From Candidatus Woesearchaeota archaeon (GTDB taxonomy: Archaea; Nanobdellota; Nanobdellia; Woesearchaeales; JACPBV01): DNA of 8,876 bases. Each line of letters starts with the position of its first letter. Position 1 is the stretch's first letter. Location: assembly GCA_016180165.1 (NCBI GenBank), contig JACPBU010000010.1:1-8876 (forward strand), given 5' to 3'. The translations under genes and the position numbers were made by a program. The notes under the pieces are model-generated. The model saw nothing but the letters and a program-made list of their open reading frames with translations. It was not told the DNA's origin and did not search any database. This document shows, one piece after another, positions 1 through 7,512 of this stretch.

Positions 1-170
1 TTTATTTTATTATTTATTACATTATTTATGTTTTTGTTTGTTTTATTGTTTATTTATTTCTATATAGAAAAGAATTGTTATTTAAAATTATAATGGTTAC
101 TATATTTATATATTTATTTACTTTTTTCAATTATATTAGTTATTTATCAATAAATCTGTTTATCAACCAT
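1..170. other. AT-rich tract, possible DNA unwinding element
   Basis: Only about 21 of the first 170 bases are G or C. The first 60 bases are also strongly asymmetric, with about 43 T and 11 A on the plus strand, built of loosely repeated TTTATTTA-like units. A second part (139-168) has two close TTATCAA/TTTATCAA-type words. Such a tract beside an initiator gene fits a duplex unwinding element. It could instead be ordinary AT-rich spacer or the tail of a neighbouring mobile element outside the window. Confidence 0.45.
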
Positions 171-190
171 AGCTCCCACCTCCCGATACC

Positions 191-246
191 CTAAACTACT
201 GCAGGCTTTTGCCTGCGGGGTTCTTTCCTATCTCGGGCCTAAATAT
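191..246 (+). repeat. 56-bp hairpin repeat, left copy
   Basis: This 56-bp unit matches the reverse complement of 8638-8693 at 48 of 56 positions. It contains an 8-bp stem (199-206 with 211-218, one T.G wobble at 200/217) around a TTTT loop. An outer AAC/GTT helix (194-196 with 220-222) is set off by a TA/G internal loop. The part after the hairpin, GGTTCTTTCCTATC, is identical in both copies. Stem differences between the copies keep pairing. This looks like a dispersed structured element, comparable in style to REP or palindrome-associated (IS200/IS605-derived) elements. No transposase is in the window, so the family is not established. Confidence 0.75.
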
Positions 247-410
247 AACTCCAAAACATAACACCTCAACTATAATGTCTCGGCTATATACTAAAATTAT
301 TACTCATGATAATAACAATAACTCAATTCTAAGATTATTGCCCCTATGCTCTTTCAAATGGACGGCTGACTTAATCGTGAGCACCCCCCTCCCAACAACA
401 AATTCAGCTT

Positions 411-433
411 TTCCATGAGAAATGATGGGGTGT
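411..433 (+). promoter_or_regulatory. Candidate origin recognition box (ORB-like)
   Basis: The segment starts TTCCA, has GAAA in the middle and ends in a GGGG run followed by TGT. From memory of the Pyrococcus/Sulfolobus ORB consensus (TTCCAGTGGAAACG then an A/G-run), about 16 of 23 positions agree, including the 5' TTCCA, the central GAAA and the G-string. A C-run on the same strand at 382-389 (CACCCC, the reverse complement of GGGGTG at 427-432) gives an inverted arrangement typical of origins. Its position 50-70 bp ahead of orc1 supports the call; the match is not perfect. Confidence 0.4.
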
Positions 434-451
434 CTGCAACAAACCCAAAAC

Positions 452-459
452 TATAAATA
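452..459 (+). promoter_or_regulatory. TATA box of the orc1-dp1-dp2 operon
   Basis: TATAAATA, preceded by the A-rich CCCAAAAC that fits a BRE, lies with its centre about 27 nt before the ATG at 483. Archaeal transcription usually starts 25-27 nt after the TATA centre, so the transcript would begin at or within a few bases of the start codon. A GGAG at 474-477, 5 nt before the ATG, would then be excluded or only marginally included, so initiation may be leaderless. Confidence 0.65.
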
Positions 460-482
460 CCTGCATTTCTTATGGAGATTTT

Positions 483-1694
483 ATGGGGGATAAGGCATTA
501 ATTGACTTTTTTAGGGAGTATGTAACTCAGGAGAGCTTATTTGTCGAAAAAAAGGCACTCCAAAGCAATTACCTCCCGGACCGGATAAACCACAGAGAAG
601 AACAAATAACTCAGGTCTCCCGGATTCTGGCGCCAGCACTGAGGCTTGAAAGGCCATCAAATCTGTTCATCTATGGGAAGACCGGCACAGGGAAGACACT
701 TGTTGCCAACTATGTTTCTTCCAATATCTTACTTGCCGCCCAGGAAAAAAACATCCAGATCAAAACGGCATATGTGAATTGCAAATTAAAGAAAATGGCA
801 GATACTGAGTACCGCATCATCTCGCAGCTTATCCGGGAACTGGGAGGTGAAATTGCTCCAACTGGGCTGCCAACCGACGAGGTGTACCGCACGTTTTTTG
901 AACTTCTGGATAACAAGCCAACGATGGTGCTCCTGGTGCTTGATGAAATCGACCAGCTGGTCAAAAAAGTGGGAGACGAGATACTCTACAACCTTGTCAG
1001 GATAAATGAAGACCTTAAAAAATCGCAGATATCTATCCTTGGCATATCCAACGATGCGACTTTTTTGAACACTGCAGATCCCCGAGTAAAATCCTCGCTT
1101 TCTGAGGAGGAGCTGATTTTCCCGCCCTATAACGCCTTCCAGCTGCAGGACATCCTCAAAGAGAGGGCGCTTCTTGCCTTTAAGCGGGGGGTTGTTGAAG
1201 AGGGGGTAATCCAAAAATGTGCTGCTTATGCTGCACGGGAGCATGGAGATGCCCGAAGGGCTCTTGAATTGCTTAGGGTTTCGGGAGAGATTGCAGAGCG
1301 GCTGGGGCTGCAGAAGCTTTCCCTTTCACATGTTGACCAGGCAGAAGACAAAATTGAGAAAGACACATTGACTGAGATTATCCACGTTCAGCCCAAGCAG
1401 TCCCAGGCAATCATCTACACCCTCCTCTGCCTTCGCGGCAAAAAAGAAGGTTCTGTCCTCACTGGGGAAATCTATGCCCATTACAAACTTTTTTCTGGAA
1501 AAGTTGGGCTTCGGCCCCTGACTCAAAGAAGAATATCTGATGTGCTTGCAGAGCTTGATATGCTTGGAGTCATCAACGCAAAGGTCATCTCTAAAGGAAG
1601 GTATGGCCGGACCAGGGAGATATCCCTCTTAATCCCCGAACCTATGGTAGAGCAAATAAAAAAATCCCTCGAGGAGGCTCTCGCAGTTACTTAA
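483..1694 (+). CDS. cdc6: Orc1/Cdc6-type replication initiator ATPase
   Basis: This 403-residue protein is an archaeal Orc1/Cdc6 initiator, a AAA+ ATPase that binds origin boxes and helps load the MCM helicase. The family signature SLF...NYLPDRINHREEQI precedes the Walker A GKTGTGKT (residues 65-72). Walker B is LVLDEID with D154/E155, sensor 1 is the ISND motif at N190, and the sensor 2 region is HGDARRAL (R258/R259). Residues about 300-395 form the C-terminal winged-helix DNA-binding domain, including the typical LTQRRISDVLAELDMLGVI. The length is normal and all catalytic motifs are intact. It opens an operon with both PolD subunits; DP1 starts 7 nt after its stop. The ATG at 483 is favoured by TATA spacing and the normal N-terminal length before the NYLP motif. 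Confidence 0.97.
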   Translation: MGDKALIDFFREYVTQESLFVEKKALQSNYLPDRINHREEQITQVSRILAPALRLERPSNLFIYGKTGTGKTLVANYVSSNILLAAQEKNIQIKTAYVNCKLKKMADTEYRIISQLIRELGGEIAPTGLPTDEVYRTFFELLDNKPTMVLLVLDEIDQLVKKVGDEILYNLVRINEDLKKSQISILGISNDATFLNTADPRVKSSLSEEELIFPPYNAFQLQDILKERALLAFKRGVVEEGVIQKCAAYAAREHGDARRALELLRVSGEIAERLGLQKLSLSHVDQAEDKIEKDTLTEIIHVQPKQSQAIIYTLLCLRGKKEGSVLTGEIYAHYKLFSGKVGLRPLTQRRISDVLAELDMLGVINAKVISKGRYGRTREISLLIPEPMVEQIKKSLEEALAVT

Positions 1695-1701
1695 CTTTCA
1701 T

Positions 1702-3285
1702 ATGGCAACCGACTCAGCAGCCAGAAAAAACGCCATTGGGTTCTTTCTCAACAAAGGGATACTCCTCAGTGATGATATCCTTGATGAGCTTACTGATATC
1801 GATACCTGCTCAAACGCCTATACCTCTCTCAAGGAGAAGATCAACCAAGAGAGGTTCCTTGTCCTGAACAAAGACGTGTCCTCTGCAATGGGGAATAGGC
1901 TCCCTTCAGAAATCAACTGGGTCGACCTTGAAAAGGCAAAAGCCCTGCTTGAAAAAGGCAAGAACCCGAGCCTTTATGGGCAATTTCTCCATTACCTTGC
2001 AGCCCAGGAAAAAAATCATCAACAACCGCCAAACGGAGTTGTCGTGCTTTCATCCGCTACCGAGGACTCCCGAAAAAGGGATGTGCAGGATTTTGTTTCC
2101 TATTTCAACCTCAGGTTTGCTGCGCTTTCCAAAATACTTCTTGAGCATCCAGAACTCAGGCAGACCATCGCAATAAACAAGGCGCTCACCAAAAAAGAAC
2201 GCGAAAACATTGCCATCATCGGGATGGTCAGTGAGAAGAGGGTGACAAAAAATGGCAACCTTTCAGTAACCCTCGAGGACCCGACCGGCTCTATCAGGGT
2301 GCTGTTCAGCAAGAATAAGCAAGAAACATACGAACAAGCGAAAGCATTGGTCTTTGACGAAGTTGTAGGGATCACCGGCACCAGTGCCGACAAAGCCATC
2401 TTTGCCAACCAAATCATCCTTCCTGGAGTCATCAAGAAAGAACCGAAAAAAAGCGACATGCCCGGCTATGCCCTTTTTTTGTCAGACCTCCACATCGGTT
2501 CGCAGAAATTCCTTCACGAGGCTTTTGAGAAGCTGCTTTCCTGGATATGCGGGGAGAGCGGCACAGAGCAGCAGAGGGAGATCGCATCCCAGCTCAAGTA
2601 CATCTTTATCGTCGGGGATCTGGTCGATGGCGTCGGCATCTATCCCGGTCAGGAAAAAGAGCTGGCTATCCAGGATATTTATGACCAATATCGAGAATGT
2701 GCAAGGCTCCTCAGTAAAATCCCCTCAACTATTCCCATAATCATCTGTGCCGGAAACCATGATGCGGTCAGGCTGGCTGAACCCCAGCCGATGCTCTACA
2801 ACGATTTGGCTGAGCCGCTCCTCAAGCTTCCCAATGTCATCCTTGTCTCAAACCCCTCGGTCGTGAATATCCATTCTTCTCCTACATTTCCTGGAATCAA
2901 TATCCTTCTCTACCACGGCTACAGCTTTGATTACTACATCGCAAATGTGGATGAAATAAGAAATAATGGCGGCTACGATCGTGCAGACCTTGTGATGAAA
3001 TTCCTCCTGCAGCGCCGCCATCTTGCTCCAACCCATAATTCAACCGTATATACTCCCACAACTGACAAAGACCACCTGTTTATCTCCCAATCTCCCGATA
3101 TCTTTGTCACAGGGCATCTCCATAAATCTGCAATTGCCAATTACAAGAATATCACTCTCATTGGGGGCTCATGTTTTCAGGGAAGGACAGCATTCCAGGA
3201 AAAAGTCGGCCATAATCCTGATCCTGGCAAGGTGCCTGCCGTCAACCTGCAGACAAGGGAAATTAAGGTGCTGAGGTTCTGCTGA
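1702..3285 (+). CDS. polB: DNA polymerase D small subunit DP1 (exonuclease)
   Basis: This 527-residue protein is the small subunit of the archaeal replicative polymerase PolD and supplies the Mre11-like 3'-5' proofreading exonuclease. After an N-terminal helical part (about 1-100) there is an OB fold (about 168-245, IAIIGMVSEKRVTKNGNLSV onward). A calcineurin-type phosphodiesterase domain follows with every metal-binding motif present: SDLHIG (D262, H264), GDLVDG (D306), GNHDA (N352, H353), YHGYSFD (H405) and TGHLHK (H472, H474). An active nuclease is therefore expected, unlike the inactive eukaryotic B subunits. It is shorter than the roughly 610-620 residues of Pyrococcus DP1, mainly by a shorter N-terminal region and linker. 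It follows cdc6 by 7 nt and precedes DP2, its obligate partner. No Shine-Dalgarno is seen immediately before the start. Confidence 0.97.
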   Translation: MATDSAARKNAIGFFLNKGILLSDDILDELTDIDTCSNAYTSLKEKINQERFLVLNKDVSSAMGNRLPSEINWVDLEKAKALLEKGKNPSLYGQFLHYLAAQEKNHQQPPNGVVVLSSATEDSRKRDVQDFVSYFNLRFAALSKILLEHPELRQTIAINKALTKKERENIAIIGMVSEKRVTKNGNLSVTLEDPTGSIRVLFSKNKQETYEQAKALVFDEVVGITGTSADKAIFANQIILPGVIKKEPKKSDMPGYALFLSDLHIGSQKFLHEAFEKLLSWICGESGTEQQREIASQLKYIFIVGDLVDGVGIYPGQEKELAIQDIYDQYRECARLLSKIPSTIPIIICAGNHDAVRLAEPQPMLYNDLAEPLLKLPNVILVSNPSVVNIHSSPTFPGINILLYHGYSFDYYIANVDEIRNNGGYDRADLVMKFLLQRRHLAPTHNSTVYTPTTDKDHLFISQSPDIFVTGHLHKSAIANYKNITLIGGSCFQGRTAFQEKVGHNPDPGKVPAVNLQTREIKVLRFC

Positions 3286-3358
3286 TATGGCCTATGCCCA
3301 TAACGCGATTGAAGCAAAGGGATTCATCGTCCCGATCATGGGGCCCTGCTGATATGGC
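3279..3358 (+). repeat. 13-bp direct repeat bounding a 67-bp step at DP1/DP2 junction
   Basis: CTGCTGATATGGC occurs at 3279-3291, across the DP1 stop, and again at 3346-3358, across the likely DP2 start. In both copies it contains TGA-t-ATG, a stop followed one base later by a start. The 67-bp period suggests a short insertion or a duplication of the junction. The effect is a short ORF placed exactly between the two polymerase genes. Confidence 0.7.
3287..3352 (+). CDS. Possible 21-codon coupling microORF between DP1 and DP2
   Basis: An ATG at 3287, one base after the DP1 stop (TGA 3283-3285), opens 21 codons (beginning MAYAHNAIEA, ending VPIMGPC). They end at TGA 3350-3352, one base before the ATG at 3354 proposed for DP2. 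GAGGT at 3273-3277 is a reasonable Shine-Dalgarno for it at 9 nt spacing, whereas DP2 has none nearby. It may act as a translational relay by termination-reinitiation. I recognise no family, and the peptide itself may be irrelevant. If DP2 starts at 3294 instead, this frame overlaps its first codons. Confidence 0.3.
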   Translation: MAYAHNAIEAKGFIVPIMGPC

Positions 3359-6300
3359 AGATATCCATAGCGATGAGCTTGAGCAATATTTCCTGAAGCT
3401 TGAGCAGGGAATCCAGCTTGCTTATGAAGTGGCAGCAAAAGCGCGGGCTAAAGGGTTTGATCCTGAAGAGACAGTCCCCGTGCCGTTGGCAAAAGATATG
3501 GCTGAGCGTGTCGAAGGAATCGTCGCTACTGTATTCCCCAGCCTGCTCCATTCGGGGCTTGCTGAGCGCATCAAGGAATTAGCGCAGGAACTTGGAGATC
3601 TTGACTGGAGGGTAGCTTTTAAGATATCTCTTGAGGTTGCCCAAGAAAAATTTTGTAAGTTTCCCTCGAAAGAAAAAGCGATGGAAACGGGCATACGGGT
3701 TGGCATAGCGTATCTCACCCTCGGCATCGTGTCTTCCCCTCTTGAAGGCTTTGTCGAGCTTAAAATAAAAAAACGCCATGACGGGCAGGAGTTTTTTTCA
3801 CTTATGTTTTCTGGCCCTATCAGATCTGCCGGCGGGACAGCAGAGGCAGCATCTCTCGTCGTGGCAGATTATGTCCGTGTGCATATGGGGTATGCACCTT
3901 ATGACCCGACTGAGGAAGAGGTCCAAAGGCTCGTCACCGAAATCTACGATTACCATGATTACATCACCAACCTGCAATATCTCCCGAGCCAGGAAGAGAT
4001 CGCATTTCTCGGGAAACATCTCCCCGTCATGGTCAATGGGGACCCTTCTGAAGAAAGGGAGGTCTCAAACTTCAAGGATATCCCCCGGATAGAGACCAAC
4101 AGGATCAGGAGCGGCATCTGCCTGGTCCTTGCTGAAGGGATGGCCCAAAAAGCGAAGAAGGTATATCCGAAACTTGCGAAGTTAGATCCTTCTTTCCGGC
4201 TTGAGCATTGGTCGTTCCTGAGCGACTTCATCGCATTGCAGAAGAAATCCAGCGCAAAGGGCGAGGAAAAGTCAATTGGCAAAGTTGCTCCCGTCTATAC
4301 TTATATTGAGGATCTGGTTGCCGGGAGGCCAGTGCTCACTCATCCCCTAAGGGCCGGTGGGTTTCGGCTTAGGTATGGCCGGTCAAGGGTATCGGGCTAT
4401 TCTGCAGCGAGCATCCATCCCGCAACGATGTGCGTCTTGGATGACTATCTCGCAACAGGGACGCAGCTCAAAGTCGAGCGCCCCGGGAAAGCAGCATCAC
4501 TCACCGTTTGCGACAGCATTGAGGGTCCGATCGTCAGGCTCATTTCCGGAGATGTTGTCAGGGCAAATTCTTTTAGTCTCGCAAAAAAACTTTCCCACGA
4601 GGTAGAAGAAATTCTGTTTATGGGAGACATCCTTTTCAGCTATGGCGATTTTCTCAACAGGGCACACCCCCTTATCCCGCCAGGGTATTGCGAAGAATGG
4701 TGGATACAAGAACTTGAAAAGGCAATTGTTGCAACATTTGGGAATCTCGATACAAAAAAGCTTTCGAACCTCTCGGAGGTCAAACTCGAAGAGATTGAAG
4801 CTGTCTTCAAAGACCCGCTTGGCCATATCCCCGGGGCAGAGGCTGCTATCAAGATATCTCTTGCGCTCCAGGTTCCCCTCCACCCTTACCATACCTACCA
4901 CTGGGGCCTGATCGACAGCGAAAATTTTCATTCACTCCTCGCATGGATTTCCCAAGGGAAGATCATCAATGAAGGGAGCCAGGAAACAAAGCTGGTCATG
5001 CCTTTAGATATCCCGATGAAAAAGGTACTTGAGCTGGCCGGCATCCCCCACACTGTCGCGACTAAAGAATTTGTTGTCATCAGCGGAGACGAAGGGCTTG
5101 TCCTCAAGACTATCTTCAAATTAGGAAGCGCCGAGGGTGCTGCTTTTTTGGATACTCTCAAGCAACACAAAGGCAAAACCGGGCTTGAGCTGATAAACTT
5201 GGTCTCCCCATTTCCCATAAGGGATAAATCCGGCCATTTCATCGGTGCCCGCATGGGGAGGCCTGAAAAGGCAAAGGCGAGGAAGTTAACTGGGTCCCCC
5301 CACTCCTTATTCCCTGTCGGGCAGGAAGGCGGCAAGATGAGGTCAATGCAAAGTGCGATTGAAGAAGGCAAGATAACTGCAGAGTCAAGAATCTATCGCT
5401 GCACCCAATGCAACACCGAAAGCCTATTCGGAGTGTGTGAAACGTGCGGGAAAAAGACAAAAAAGGCATTTTACTGCCAGCGATGCGGCATCATCTTTGA
5501 GGACCATTGCCCTCATGGCGAAACCCAATCCTATCAAAAACGAGAGATAGACATAGCGGCACTGCTTCAAAAAGTTCAAGCGCAATTAGGTGATAAAAAT
5601 TTTCCTGACCTTGTAAAGGGTGTCAGAGGGACGTCCAACAAAGATCATATCCCTGAACATCTGGGGAAAGGCCTGCTTCGGGCCAAACACAATATCTATG
5701 TCAACAAGGACGGGACGACGCGCTATGACTGCACTCAGCTGCCTATCACCCATTTTAAGCCTTTTGAGATAGGGACATCCGTAGAAAAACTTATTGAGAT
5801 GGGGTACACCCATGATATACATGGAAACCCCCTTACCCATGCTGAACAAGTCTTAGGGCTTCTCCCCCAGGATGTGGTATTGCCCAGCTGCCCTAAAAGC
5901 CCGGATGAAGGGGCTGAAGAGATCCTTTTCAGAACTTCGCGATTCATCGATGACCTTCTGGTAAAACTCTATGGGCTGGAACCTTTCTACTGCCTTAAGT
6001 CAAAGCAGGATATCGTTGGGCACCTCATCAATGCCCTTGCGCCACATATATCTGCAACTGTCGTCGGAAGAATCATCGGATTCAGCCAGACCCAGGGATT
6101 TTTTGCCCATCCTATGCTCCATGCGGCAACAAGGAGAGATTGTGATGGTGATGAGGCGTCAGTCACGCTGCTGCTCGATACTCTCCTAAACTTCTCACCC
6201 CAGTTTCTGCCGGCCAACAGAGGCTCTACCCAAGATGCCCCCCTGGTCATGACTTCGCGCATCATCGTCACCGAGGTCGATGATATGGTCTTTGACCTTG

Positions 6301-6890
6301 ATGTGGCGTTTCGCTATCCCCTCTCATTCTATGAGGCTGCCTTGAAATTCCAAGAGCCGGGATCAGTAGCTGTTGACCGGATCAAAAAGAGGCTGAATAC
6401 CCCCCTCCAGTATGAAAAATTTGGGTATACCCACGAATCTTCTAACATCAATGCAGGCGTGCTCTGCTCTGCCTACAAGACTTTGCCTTCAATGGAAGAA
6501 AAACTCAAGGGGCAGATGATCCTTGCTCAAAAAATACGGGCAGTGGACGAAGCAGATGTGGCAAGGCTGGTGATCGAGCGCCATTTCATACGGGATATCA
6601 AAGGAAACCTCAGAAAATTTTCTCAGCAAGAGTTCAGGTGCGTAGCCTGCAATGGGAAATTCAGAAGGCCGCCGCTTATCGGAAAGTGCATCAACTGCGG
6701 GGGGAAACTAATCTTCACCATCTCTGAAGGATCCATCATCAAATATCTTGAGCCTGCCATCAGCCTTGCCTCTAAGTACAACCTTCCTGCTTATATCCGC
6801 CAAAACCTTGAACTTACCAAGAGGAGAGTTGAAGGAATCTTTGGGAAAGAGACAGAAAAGCAGATAGGGCTCGGCAAATGGTTTGGGTGA
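3354..6890 (+). CDS. polC: DNA polymerase D large catalytic subunit DP2
   Basis: This is the polymerase subunit of PolD, which carries out replicative DNA synthesis with a two-barrel fold related to RNA polymerase. From the chosen start it has 1178 residues. Visible motifs are the N-terminal YFLKLEQGIQLAYEVAAKAR, FSGPIRSAGGTAEAA (G154 on), RYGRSRVSGYSAASIHP, and the catalytic loop RDCDGDEAS with D931 and D933. Two zinc sites lie in the middle (C683/C686/C695/C698 and C708/C711/C719/H721) and one near the end (C1096/C1099/C1112/C1115). It ends KQIGLGKWFG, a perfect PCNA-binding PIP box (Q1170, L1173, W1176, F1177). There is no intein at the catalytic site, where Pyrococcus-type enzymes often carry one. 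An upstream ATG at 3294 adds 20 residues lacking family similarity. The ATG at 3354 places the conserved region at the usual distance and follows a TGAtATG junction. Confidence 0.96.
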   Translation: MADIHSDELEQYFLKLEQGIQLAYEVAAKARAKGFDPEETVPVPLAKDMAERVEGIVATVFPSLLHSGLAERIKELAQELGDLDWRVAFKISLEVAQEKFCKFPSKEKAMETGIRVGIAYLTLGIVSSPLEGFVELKIKKRHDGQEFFSLMFSGPIRSAGGTAEAASLVVADYVRVHMGYAPYDPTEEEVQRLVTEIYDYHDYITNLQYLPSQEEIAFLGKHLPVMVNGDPSEEREVSNFKDIPRIETNRIRSGICLVLAEGMAQKAKKVYPKLAKLDPSFRLEHWSFLSDFIALQKKSSAKGEEKSIGKVAPVYTYIEDLVAGRPVLTHPLRAGGFRLRYGRSRVSGYSAASIHPATMCVLDDYLATGTQLKVERPGKAASLTVCDSIEGPIVRLISGDVVRANSFSLAKKLSHEVEEILFMGDILFSYGDFLNRAHPLIPPGYCEEWWIQELEKAIVATFGNLDTKKLSNLSEVKLEEIEAVFKDPLGHIPGAEAAIKISLALQVPLHPYHTYHWGLIDSENFHSLLAWISQGKIINEGSQETKLVMPLDIPMKKVLELAGIPHTVATKEFVVISGDEGLVLKTIFKLGSAEGAAFLDTLKQHKGKTGLELINLVSPFPIRDKSGHFIGARMGRPEKAKARKLTGSPHSLFPVGQEGGKMRSMQSAIEEGKITAESRIYRCTQCNTESLFGVCETCGKKTKKAFYCQRCGIIFEDHCPHGETQSYQKREIDIAALLQKVQAQLGDKNFPDLVKGVRGTSNKDHIPEHLGKGLLRAKHNIYVNKDGTTRYDCTQLPITHFKPFEIGTSVEKLIEMGYTHDIHGNPLTHAEQVLGLLPQDVVLPSCPKSPDEGAEEILFRTSRFIDDLLVKLYGLEPFYCLKSKQDIVGHLINALAPHISATVVGRIIGFSQTQGFFAHPMLHAATRRDCDGDEASVTLLLDTLLNFSPQFLPANRGSTQDAPLVMTSRIIVTEVDDMVFDLDVAFRYPLSFYEAALKFQEPGSVAVDRIKKRLNTPLQYEKFGYTHESSNINAGVLCSAYKTLPSMEEKLKGQMILAQKIRAVDEADVARLVIERHFIRDIKGNLRKFSQQEFRCVACNGKFRRPPLIGKCINCGGKLIFTISEGSIIKYLEPAISLASKYNLPAYIRQNLELTKRRVEGIFGKETEKQIGLGKWFG

Positions 6891-6938
6891 AAAAATAGCA
6901 ACTCCCCTTATTTATAGAACATTTGTGAGATTTGCTAT
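6890..6938 (-). terminator. Possible hairpin plus T-run terminator for the aIF2-beta transcript
   Basis: Read on the minus strand, ATAGCAA (6938-6932) and TTGCTAT (6901-6895) form a 7-bp inverted repeat with a 30-nt spacer, immediately followed by six T (6895-6890). Archaeal termination mainly needs the T-run. The site lies about 120 nt beyond the aIF2-beta stop and touches the DP2 stop codon. The long loop makes the hairpin weak, so the T-run is the better part of the evidence. Confidence 0.35.
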
Positions 6939-7062
6939 AGCGCCGAACTTTAATATCCTCAACCTATTGCTAAAGCCTGCTTGATATTTCAGAAAACGCA
7001 ATATTATATGTTCGATTATTTGTTGCGTTTGCTATATTTGTGCAATTTACTATAGCATCAAA
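6921..7062. repeat. Repeat-rich spacer between convergent DP2 and aIF2-beta
   Basis: The spacer carries a direct repeat, ATTTGTGagATTTgCTATAGC at 6921-6941 against 7036-7056. A third, partial copy, GTTTGCTATATTTG at 7027-7040, overlaps the start of the second. TTGCTA or TAGCAA words recur at 6896, 6932, 6967 and 7029. No gene is seen on either strand. The cluster could be decayed mobile-element ends, a protein-binding array, or AT-rich drift between convergent 3' ends. Confidence 0.5.
6994..7030. repeat. 8-bp inverted repeat in the convergent spacer
   Basis: AAACGCAA (6994-7001) and TTGCGTTT (7023-7030) are perfect reverse complements around a 21-nt AT-rich loop. Its place about 100 nt beyond the DP2 stop, between convergent genes, would suit a transcript 3'-end structure for the polymerase operon. 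No strong T-run follows on the plus strand. Confidence 0.4.
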
Positions 7063-7468
7063 TTCTGGATTTTATCGGGTGGCGGACACCGCATGCCTGG
7101 CATTTCAGAAAAGCAATCGAGCCTTCCTTCTCGACCTTAGTGTCCGGCTTACCACAATCATAGCACAGCACATATTCCTGAGCATACAACCTGATCTTCT
7201 CATTGATGCTGGATGCGGGGGCTTTCGCTCCAATGATGACGCTCCCGCTCCTCTTTATCTCACCGGGCGTGGCAAGCTCCTTAAGGACAAATTTCAGCAG
7301 GTGCGCAGGTTCCCGGCGAAGTATGCCTGCAATCTGCAGAAAATTACTGAGAATGGTCCTATTGCCCTGGACGTGGCCTTTCACGTTAGGAATCTCAAAA
7401 CGCTGCTTCTCGAAGACTGATTGAGGCAGACTTTCCCTGACTTTTTTAAGCATCTCTTTGTACTCCAT
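7058..7468 (-). CDS. eif2b: Translation initiation factor aIF2 subunit beta
   Basis: This is the beta subunit of the heterotrimeric factor that brings initiator Met-tRNA to the small ribosomal subunit. From the ATG at 7468 it has 136 residues, the usual family length. It begins MEYKEMLKKVRESLP, as family members do. A central alpha/beta domain includes KGHVQGNRTILSNF and LLKFVLKELATPG. A C-terminal zinc ribbon carries C102/C105 and C123/C126 (CYDCG and CQACG). A frame extension upstream to 7519 adds 17 residues not seen in the family. It would also place the start upstream of the TATA box at 7491-7498, whereas the ATG at 7468 sits 26 nt downstream of it. The gene converges on DP2 and diverges from the SpoIIM-like gene, so it is probably transcribed alone. 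Confidence 0.95.
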   Translation of the reverse strand: MEYKEMLKKVRESLPQSVFEKQRFEIPNVKGHVQGNRTILSNFLQIAGILRREPAHLLKFVLKELATPGEIKRSGSVIIGAKAPASSINEKIRLYAQEYVLCYDCGKPDTKVEKEGSIAFLKCQACGVRHPIKSRI

Positions 7469-7490
7469 AACTCTCAGAAGTTGGCAGTGA

Positions 7491-7498
7491 TTTTTAAA
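7491..7498 (-). promoter_or_regulatory. TATA box of aIF2-beta
   Basis: On the minus strand the bases read CCTTTAAAAATCACTG, with the TTTAAAAA core at 7498-7491. Its centre is about 26 nt before the ATG at 7468, so the mRNA should start at the start codon. No Shine-Dalgarno is needed or seen. This spacing is the main reason for choosing the shorter protein. Confidence 0.6.
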
Positions 7499-7512
7499 GG
7501 TATAGCTTTCCT

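Larger units (their letters stand above)
1..482. other. Putative replication origin region (no gene)
   Basis: I see no convincing coding gene in these 482 bases. Directly visible are an extremely AT-rich left part, a 56-bp hairpin repeat, a dyad TTATTA-c-TCATGA-TAATAA at 297-315, a G-run motif resembling an origin recognition box at 411-433, and an archaeal promoter just before the initiator gene. Many archaeal origins lie directly upstream of orc1/cdc6 and combine an AT-rich unwinding element with Orc1-binding boxes. The call as oriC is an inference from this context. The open frame at 209-418 looks non-coding: its composition is unlike the neighbours and it runs across the hairpin repeat and the box-like motif. 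Confidence 0.55.

Noticed and set aside
351..366. Second ORB-like word CTTTCAAATGGA
   Set aside because: It shares only the first part of the box and lacks a following G-run; too weak to list.
209..418. 69-codon open frame on the plus strand upstream of orc1
   Set aside because: It begins inside the hairpin repeat, has no family-like pattern and runs across the ORB-like region; most likely non-coding.
472..501. Short ATG frame at 472 ahead of orc1
   Set aside because: Only nine codons, out of frame with orc1, and explained by chance near the start site.
3294..3353. Upstream ATG giving DP2 a 20-residue extension
   Set aside because: The extension is Ser/Arg-rich and lacks family similarity; the conserved DP2 N-terminus fits the ATG at 3354.
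7040..7420. 126-codon plus-strand frame opposite aIF2-beta
   Set aside because: It is the antisense shadow of a clear aIF2-beta gene with zinc ribbon motifs.
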